Assembly: GCF_030055425.1 (NCBI RefSeq) | Contig: NZ_JASFYE010000005.1 | Location: 1 to 37,280, forward strand | Reading direction: 5' to 3' | Source: Methanothermobacter sp. | GTDB lineage: Archaea > Methanobacteriota > Methanobacteria > Methanobacteriales > Methanothermobacteraceae | DNA length: 37,280 nt | Shown: positions 32,400-37,280 of the stretch, piece after piece | Layout of the letters: each line of letters begins with the position of its first letter | How positions within the stretch are numbered: position 1 is the stretch's first letter | The notes under the pieces: model-generated | The model's input: only the letters and a program-made list of their open reading frames with translations | The model's database searches: none | Told to the model about the DNA's origin: nothing | Position numbers and translations under genes: made by a program

Positions 32400-32633
32400 A
32401 TGAGGGAGTTCACACCCGAGGATCTCAGAAAATTTGATGGAATTTCAGGTCCCGCATACGTTGCATGCGACGGCAGGGTCTACGATGTATCAGAGAGCTT
32501 CCTATGGAGGGATGGGCGCCACCAGGTAATCCACAGTGCAGGAAGGGATCTCACCCATGAACTGGAGAAAGCCCCCCATGGCAGGGAACTCCTTGAAAGG
32601 TTCCCAGTGATGGGTACCCTTAAGGTGAAATGA
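32400..32633 (+). CDS. Small cytochrome b5-like heme/steroid-binding domain protein
   Basis: A 77-residue protein. ATG 32400 is preferred over GTG 32379 because GGTGGTGG lies right before it. The whole chain is one cytochrome b5-like domain: FTPEDLRKFDGISGPAYVAC, DGRVYDVSES, then WRDGRHQVIHSAGRDLT and LLERFPVMGTLKVK. The usual HPGG loop of cytochrome b5 is replaced by RHQVIHSAGRD, and the second histidine may lie in EKAPHGREL, so heme binding is plausible but altered. It resembles the small archaeal predicted heme/steroid-binding proteins. It ends nine bases before the rubredoxin-ThDP gene and is probably co-transcribed with it. Confidence 0.75.
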   Translation: MREFTPEDLRKFDGISGPAYVACDGRVYDVSESFLWRDGRHQVIHSAGRDLTHELEKAPHGRELLERFPVMGTLKVK

Positions 32634-32642
32634 GGGCTTCAA

Positions 32643-34388
32643 ATGGCAGACTTCAGGTGCACGGTATGCAATTACATCTTCCATGAGGAACATGAGGGTG
32701 AATTCGACTCACTCCCACTTGAATGGCGCTGCCCGGTCTGCAACGCGCCCAAGGACGCGTTTGTGAGGCTGGGGTCCAGGGCCAGGGAAACAGGGAGAAC
32801 GGTCTCGGATGTCTTTATAGCACAGCTTGCAGCCTGGGGTGTGAGGTACATCTTCGGGATCCCGGGAACCTCAACACTGGGACTTGTTGATGCCATAAGA
32901 AGGAACAGTGACCTGAGGTACATACAGGTACGCCATGAGGCATCGGCGGCATTCATGGCCTCAGCCTATGGCAAACTCACAGGAAACCCTGCGGTTTGCA
33001 TGGCAGTCGCCGGCCCGGGGGCATCGAACCTCATAACCGGGCTTCTGGACGCGGCCCTTGACAGGGCACCGGTTATAGCTGTGACAGGACAGGTTGAGAC
33101 CTACAGGATCGGGACAGGTGCAAGTCAGGAGATAGACCAGCACAGCCTCTTCGAGTCCCTGACAGTGTACAACATGACCCTCATAAGCCCCGATGAGACC
33201 CCGGAGATTGTAAGGGAGGCCCTGAAACACGCCATCATCGAGAGGGGTGTTTCACATATTGATGTCCCCAGGGACGTCCAGACAATGGAGTGCACTGCCG
33301 GTGTAAGACCACTCACCGGTTCGATCGCCCCGGTATCTGTGACCGCACCCAGACGCCATTTACAGAATGCTGCATCCTTAATTGATTCTGCAGAGCGCCC
33401 CATCATAATCGCTGGATTCGGGGCGCTTGAAGCGGCGGAGAGTGTTGTTGAACTTGCAGAGAGGATAGGGGCCGGGATTGTGACCACATTCAGGGGCAAG
33501 GGGGTTGTTGATAACCACCACCCCCTTTACCTTGGCTGTCACGGGAGCCTGGGGTCCGCTGCGGCGGCCGAGGCCGTAAGGAAATCGGATCTCCTCATTG
33601 TTATAGGGTCATCCTTTTCTGACCTCACCCAGCTACCCCCTGGGAGGATCCTGCAGATTGACATAGACCCCCTCATGATCGCAAGGCGCCACCCGGTTGA
33701 GATGGGACTTGAGGGTCGATCCTCACTCACAGTACCCGAGCTTCTCTCCATGACCCGCGAGAGGAGGAGGGAGTCCTACAGGGCAGAGCTCAGGGAACTC
33801 AGGGAGAGGTGGCTGGCCCTTCTTGAATCTGAAATAGACTCATCCTCAAGGCCCCTGAGGCCACAGTACATAATGGCTGTCCTCAATGACCTCCTTGATG
33901 AGGGGGCCATCATATCCCTTGATGTTGGTGAGAACGGCTGGTGGTTTGGAAGGAACTTCCAGATGAAGGGCACCCAGAGGCTCCTCTTCTCAGGGTACCT
34001 TGGCTCAATGGGATTCGGGCTTCCGGCTGCAATTGCGGCGCAGCTGGAGTTCCCTGACAGGGAGGTTGCATGTATAACAGGTGATGGAGGGTTTTCCATG
34101 GTCATGGCTGAATTTCTAACCGCTGTGAAGTACCATCTCCCTGTGAAGGTCTTCATACTCAACAACAGGAGCCTCGGGATGATAATGCAGGAGCAGCTGG
34201 TTGAGGGTTTCCCCACCTGGCAGACCGAACTCCAGAACTGTGACTTCGCAGGGTTCGCTGAGAACTGCGGTGGCCGGGGAATCCGGGTCACCGAACCAGA
34301 CAAACTGGAGGATGCTGTTTCAGATGCCCTCAGAACAGAGGGACCTGTGGTAGTGGACATCGAAACCGACCCAAGGCGCTTCATCTGA
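32643..34388 (+). CDS. Rubredoxin fused to a thiamine-diphosphate enzyme of the acetolactate synthase / pyruvate oxidase type
   Basis: A 581-residue protein. Residues 1-44 are a rubredoxin: Cys6-x2-Cys9 (CTVC) and Cys30-x2-Cys33 (CPVC), with the aromatic residues of the fold. The rest is a full ThDP enzyme: an N-terminal pyrimidine-binding domain at about 50-215 with the catalytic glutamate Glu99 (VRHEASAAFMASAYG), a central domain, and a C-terminal domain with GDGG at 480-483 and NN at 507-508 (the ThDP-magnesium motif). It resembles acetolactate synthase large subunit and pyruvate oxidase paralogues. No small regulatory subunit is nearby. The fused electron carrier suggests an oxidative reaction that hands electrons to or from rubredoxin rather than acetolactate synthesis. 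Substrate unknown. It overlaps the convergent tupC gene by eight bases. Confidence 0.85.
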   Translation: MADFRCTVCNYIFHEEHEGEFDSLPLEWRCPVCNAPKDAFVRLGSRARETGRTVSDVFIAQLAAWGVRYIFGIPGTSTLGLVDAIRRNSDLRYIQVRHEASAAFMASAYGKLTGNPAVCMAVAGPGASNLITGLLDAALDRAPVIAVTGQVETYRIGTGASQEIDQHSLFESLTVYNMTLISPDETPEIVREALKHAIIERGVSHIDVPRDVQTMECTAGVRPLTGSIAPVSVTAPRRHLQNAASLIDSAERPIIIAGFGALEAAESVVELAERIGAGIVTTFRGKGVVDNHHPLYLGCHGSLGSAAAAEAVRKSDLLIVIGSSFSDLTQLPPGRILQIDIDPLMIARRHPVEMGLEGRSSLTVPELLSMTRERRRESYRAELRELRERWLALLESEIDSSSRPLRPQYIMAVLNDLLDEGAIISLDVGENGWWFGRNFQMKGTQRLLFSGYLGSMGFGLPAAIAAQLEFPDREVACITGDGGFSMVMAEFLTAVKYHLPVKVFILNNRSLGMIMQEQLVEGFPTWQTELQNCDFAGFAENCGGRGIRVTEPDKLEDAVSDALRTEGPVVVDIETDPRRFI

Positions 34389-35421
34389 TTACATGGACCG
34401 CAGATGCCTTGAATTCAAGCCAGACCTCTGAGCCTGTGGTGATCCCCATCTCATGGAGTGACCTCGCTGTCAGGTGTACAGTGAGTGTCTCACCGCCACA
34501 CCTGACCTCCAGTTCCTGGAGGGAGCCTGAATCACGTATCGCTTTAACTGTGCCGCGGAGCTGGTTCAGTGCACTTGAATTCACCCTCCCCCATGATATG
34601 GTTATATCCTCGGGCCTCACGGTGGCTGAAACCATGCCCTCGGCCTCCTCTGACGAGTAGATACTCACACCGTTACATTCTATGATGGTTACACCGTCAG
34701 GGGTTACCCTGGCCATCCCCCTGAGTATGTTCTCTGCACCCACGAACTCTGCAACGAACCGGCTCGCCGGCCTCCTGAAGACCTCCCAGGGTTCACCCAC
34801 CTGGAGGATCCTCCTGTTGAGTATGGCGATCCTGTCAGAGAGCTTCTGGCCCTGGATGAGGTCATGGGTTGTGAGTATCACTGTAACGTCAAGTTCAGCT
34901 ATGACCTCCTCCATCCTCCTGGTGGATACAGGGTCAAGGCTGGATGTTGCCTCATCCAGGAGCACAAGTTCAGGCCGGTTTATGAGTACCTGGGCAAGTG
35001 CCAGGCGCTGCCTCTCACCACCCGATAGTTCAGTGGTCTTCCTTGAGGCGTCCTCAAGGTCCACCAGTTCAAGGACCTCCCGGACCTCCCGGACCTCCGG
35101 TTTCATCCCCCTCACATGGGGACCGTAGAGGATGCTCTCCCTTATGGTACCACGAAATACCGGGGTGTTCTGGAATACCATGCCCATCCTCCTTCTGACA
35201 TCCACCTCCCTCTTCTCAGCCACGTTTTCGCCCTGGAAGATTATCTCGCCACTGTCAGGCTTTTCCAGGAGGTTTATTATACGTAGGAGTGTGGATTTCC
35301 CCGCCCCTGTGGGCCCTATGATCCCGAGGGTTTCACCCTCCCTGACCTCAAGGTTCACATCATCCAGGACCCTCACATCCCCATAGGCCTTCCTTATGCT
35401 GTGGAGTTCAAGCACGTTCAT
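34381..35421 (-). CDS. tupC: Tungstate ABC transporter ATP-binding protein
   Basis: A 346-residue cytoplasmic ATPase. It has Walker A GPTGAGKST at 36-44, Q-loop QNTPVF, signature LSGGERQ at 132-138, Walker B LVLLDEA at 152-158 and switch histidine in TTHDL. The C-terminal 120 residues form a TOBE/MOP-like domain (ALNQLRGTVKAIRDSGSLQE, ending WLEFKASAVHVI), which in Mod- and Wtp-type transporters binds the oxyanion and feeds back on transport. The ATG follows GGAGAA, and the gene starts three bases from the tupB stop. The assignment as tungstate rather than molybdate rests on the Tup-type binding protein and permease of the same operon. A three-fold nine-base repeat at 35073-35099 encodes EVREVREV. 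Confidence 0.85.
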   Translation of the reverse strand: MNVLELHSIRKAYGDVRVLDDVNLEVREGETLGIIGPTGAGKSTLLRIINLLEKPDSGEIIFQGENVAEKREVDVRRRMGMVFQNTPVFRGTIRESILYGPHVRGMKPEVREVREVLELVDLEDASRKTTELSGGERQRLALAQVLINRPELVLLDEATSSLDPVSTRRMEEVIAELDVTVILTTHDLIQGQKLSDRIAILNRRILQVGEPWEVFRRPASRFVAEFVGAENILRGMARVTPDGVTIIECNGVSIYSSEEAEGMVSATVRPEDITISWGRVNSSALNQLRGTVKAIRDSGSLQELEVRCGGETLTVHLTARSLHEMGITTGSEVWLEFKASAVHVIR

Positions 35422-35423
35422 GA

Positions 35424-36110
35424 TTATTTCTCCTGGAAGTGGTTCAGTACCGTGTTAACGGCCAGTGATATTATCAGGAGTATTATCCCCAGGGCTATTG
35501 AGAGCTCAAGGTTCCCCCTTGAGGTTTCCAGTGATATGGCGGTTGTTATGACCCTTGTGAAGCCCCTTATGTTTCCACCGAGCATTATGGCGGCTCCGAC
35601 CTCTGAGATTGCCCTCCCGAATCCCAGGATGATTGCTGCCATGACAGCGTACCTTGCCTCCTCCAGGACCCTCACCATAACCTGGAACTCGGTGGCGCCC
35701 AGGGATCTTGCAAGGTCCCTGAGCTCCGGTTTAACACTTCTGAGGGCTGTGATGCTGAAACCTGTGACCAGCGGGAGGATGAGTATGGTCTGGCCGAGTA
35801 TCATACCGGCAGGTGTGAAGAGGAGGTTGAGCGGACCCAGGGGTCCTGAGCGTGAGATGAGCAGGAATACAAAGAGGCCCACAAGTACGGTGGGGATGCT
35901 GTAGAGGGTCTGTATGATGTTAAGGAGGGCCCTCTTTCCCTTGAACTCCCGCAGGTCAATCATCGCCGCTGCCGGCACCGCAATTAGAGATGCCAGGACC
36001 GTGGATGAGACTGAAACCATGAGTGTCCTTGCTGTTATGTCAATGAGTTCAGGGTCAAGTGATGCCATGAGTTCAATGGCCCTTAAGAATCCAGTTACTA
36101 TCTCGTTCAA
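35424..36110 (-). CDS. tupB: Tungstate ABC transporter permease
   Basis: A 228-residue membrane protein with about six helices, of the MetI-like permease fold. The start is TTG 36110 with AGGGGAT upstream; an internal ATG at 36068 has a weaker site. The ATPase-contact loop is seen in RDLARSLGATEFQVMVRVLEEARYAV, containing the EAA-type ARSLGA turn. The C-terminal half (GFGRAISEVGAAIMLGGNIRG) has the conserved EVGAAxMLGGNI segment typical of TupB. It sits between the binding protein gene (66 bases upstream) and the ATPase gene (three bases downstream), forming one operon. Confidence 0.87.
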   Translation of the reverse strand: MNEIVTGFLRAIELMASLDPELIDITARTLMVSVSSTVLASLIAVPAAAMIDLREFKGKRALLNIIQTLYSIPTVLVGLFVFLLISRSGPLGPLNLLFTPAGMILGQTILILPLVTGFSITALRSVKPELRDLARSLGATEFQVMVRVLEEARYAVMAAIILGFGRAISEVGAAIMLGGNIRGFTRVITTAISLETSRGNLELSIALGIILLIISLAVNTVLNHFQEK

Positions 36111-36175
36111 TGATCAGCATCCCCTGGAAAATTAAAATCAGTTAAATTTGTAAGTAAATCATTAAGTATTCCTAT

Positions 36176-37051
36176 TTAGCTTTTTGGTTCATCCCCTCCA
36201 AATAGGGCTGTGAAGAGTGGCTGACCGTATTTATCCTTTCCGTAATCTGCTATGAGTTTCTGGCACTCATCGCTCAGGAGGAAGTCAACAAATTTCTCTG
36301 CAGCCTCCCTGTTCACACCACTCACCTTCTCTGGGTTCACGGGTATTGCTGCATAGACATTCAGTAGCGCCTTATCCTGTGTGAGGTATGTCACAAGTGT
36401 GATGTTCCCTCTGTAGGCAAGGTATGTGCCTGAATCTGTGAGTGTGTAGGCGCCCTTCTGGTCTGCAACCCTGAGTGTGTCGCCCATTCCGCTCCCGGTT
36501 TCAATGTACCATGCTGAGCCATTGACTGTTGCGTTGTAGTCTGTTACGTTTTTCCAGATCTTTATTTCCCTTGAATTGGTGCCGGAGTTGTCCCCCCTTG
36601 ATACGAATTTCACAGAGGGGTTGCTGGCTGCTGCCTCAAGGATCCTCCTGAATGCGTCCTCTGCAGATTTAGCTTCACTGATATTAGCGGGGTCGCTCCC
36701 TGGTCCCACGATATAGAAGTAGTTGTAGGCGAAGGGGTGTCTTTCTGTACCGTAACCCTCCCTTATGAACTCATCCTCTCTCTTTTTATCGTGCACTATG
36801 ACGAGGTCGGCGTCACCCCTTTTTCCCCTTTCAAGGGCTATACCCGTACCACCTGAAACTATCTGCACATCGATGTCAGGGTATTTTTTCTCGAATGCCG
36901 CCTCCACACTCTCAAGGAGCCCTGTATCCTCAAGGCTTGTTGTTGTGGATATTCTGAGTATCTGCCTGTTTCCATTGTCTGATATCCCATAAATGGCTGC
37001 CCCTATGATCACTGCAATAAGAGCAGCCATAGCAACGTATCTTTTCTCCAT
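36176..37051 (-). CDS. tupA: Tungstate-binding protein of the ABC transporter
   Basis: A 291-residue exported protein. I choose ATG 37051 over the frame's first ATG at 37078, because AAGGAGG lies at 37060-37066 and the N-terminus then begins directly with a signal segment (YVAMAALIAVIIGAAIYG). That segment has no clear lipobox cysteine, so it may be retained as a membrane anchor. Tup-family motifs are present: RISTTTSLEDTGLL at the start of the mature part, SGGTGIALE, DADLVIVHDKKREDEFI, and FVSRGDNSGTNSREIKIWK. The known family binds tungstate very tightly through TTTS and SRGDNSGT residues. Tungsten is needed for methanogen formylmethanofuran dehydrogenase. First gene of the operon, with a palindrome over its promoter. 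Confidence 0.88.
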   Translation of the reverse strand: MEKRYVAMAALIAVIIGAAIYGISDNGNRQILRISTTTSLEDTGLLESVEAAFEKKYPDIDVQIVSGGTGIALERGKRGDADLVIVHDKKREDEFIREGYGTERHPFAYNYFYIVGPGSDPANISEAKSAEDAFRRILEAAASNPSVKFVSRGDNSGTNSREIKIWKNVTDYNATVNGSAWYIETGSGMGDTLRVADQKGAYTLTDSGTYLAYRGNITLVTYLTQDKALLNVYAAIPVNPEKVSGVNREAAEKFVDFLLSDECQKLIADYGKDKYGQPLFTALFGGDEPKS

Positions 37052-37085
37052 GCCTGGAACCTCCTTTACAACAGACATAATTTAT

Positions 37086-37110
37086 CGACATGCAATATAT
37101 ATGCATATCG
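37086..37110 (-). promoter_or_regulatory. Palindromic operator over the tupA TATA box
   Basis: CGACATGCA (37086-37094) and TGCATATCG (37102-37110) form nine-base inverted arms with one mismatch around an ATATATA spacer. The AT core is a good TATA box, about 25 bases from a transcript start near 37070, shortly upstream of AAGGAGG. A protein bound here would block TBP. A tungstate- or molybdate-responsive repressor (ModE- or TunR-like) is the natural candidate, by inference. Confidence 0.6.
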
Positions 37111-37280
37111 GTTCCATGACGGAAGGATGGGCCGTATCAGTTATGTAAACAAAAGAGTTGTGGTCCTCAAAATCTTAAAAAGCCTTTACATTTTTCTCAA
37201 ATAAATAAACGGAGTTTATTATTACAGGTAATAACCCTTATACTTCTTCTCAAATCTTCAAAAAAAGGAAAAAGCAGACC
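37111..37280. other. Intergenic region at the right edge
   Basis: No coding region is visible. It contains a perfect inverted repeat, AATAAAC (37204-37210) and GTTTATT (37214-37220), around GGA, and several AT-rich tracts that could be promoters for a gene beyond the window. Confidence 0.35.

Noticed and set aside
33776-34384. 202-codon minus-strand frame opposite the ThDP enzyme
   Set aside because: It is serine/arginine-rich antisense sequence over conserved ThDP motifs and is not credible as a gene.
1-37280. CRISPR array, tRNA or rRNA genes, complete insertion sequence
   Set aside because: I looked for regularly spaced direct repeats, cloverleaf ends and transposase motifs by eye and saw none; a tRNAscan or ISfinder run could still find something I missed.

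Overview
The window looks like chromosome of a methanogenic archaeon of the Methanobacteriaceae, most likely a Methanothermobacter. The signs are strong GGAGGTGAT-type ribosome binding sites, heavy use of AGG and ATA codons, a TupABC-type tungstate transporter, large surface proteins with DUF11 and carboxypeptidase-regulatory-like repeats, and TATA boxes of the archaeal kind. The placement is inference; there is no rRNA gene in the window to confirm it.

Layout. Positions 1-146 hold the 3' end of an unidentified gene. From 270 to about 4225 lies a visibly AT-rich island: a 1201-residue protein with an N-terminal SIR2 domain (a candidate anti-phage NADase) that overlaps tail-to-tail with a small DUF6788-like gene. 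Positions 4592-6266 hold a tight four-gene operon with two GTGA start/stop overlaps: a two-helix membrane protein, a 33-residue membrane miniprotein, a YdjM-type membrane protein and a ribbon-helix-helix-like protein. A membrane histidine kinase with a HisKA_2 core (6284-7984) follows on the opposite strand, then a secreted DUF11 protein (8279-9778).

Positions 9790-15911 form a second AT-rich accessory region. It has two decayed genes, a single-polypeptide nuclease plus adenine methyltransferase (10595-13468), several small proteins of unknown function, and two further coding relics. An inverted pair, TTCTTATGTAAC / GTTACATAAGA with a 23-25 base spacer, occurs at 4177 and 8152, with a degenerate copy at 14597. 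All three are intergenic and sit in or beside the accessory stretches.

From 15936 on, composition returns to the GC-richer host style: a DUF169 protein, a zinc-ribbon protein coupled to an M48-type peptidase, and a giant 2939-residue surface protein (18603-27422). Next come a DUF1232 protein and a UvrD-like helicase fused to a RecB-like nuclease with an iron-sulfur cysteine set, then a ZIP metal transporter. An oxygen/redox cluster follows (DPS-like ferritin, cytochrome b5-like protein, and a rubredoxin fused to a thiamine-diphosphate enzyme). The window ends with the tungstate transporter operon tupA-tupB-tupC on the minus strand. A near-perfect palindrome lies over the putative TATA box of tupA and is a likely repressor operator.

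The most promising candidates for something new are the SIR2 protein with its DUF6788 neighbour, the dispersed inverted pair, the four-gene membrane operon, the helical domain buried in the giant surface protein, and the rubredoxin-ThDP fusion.
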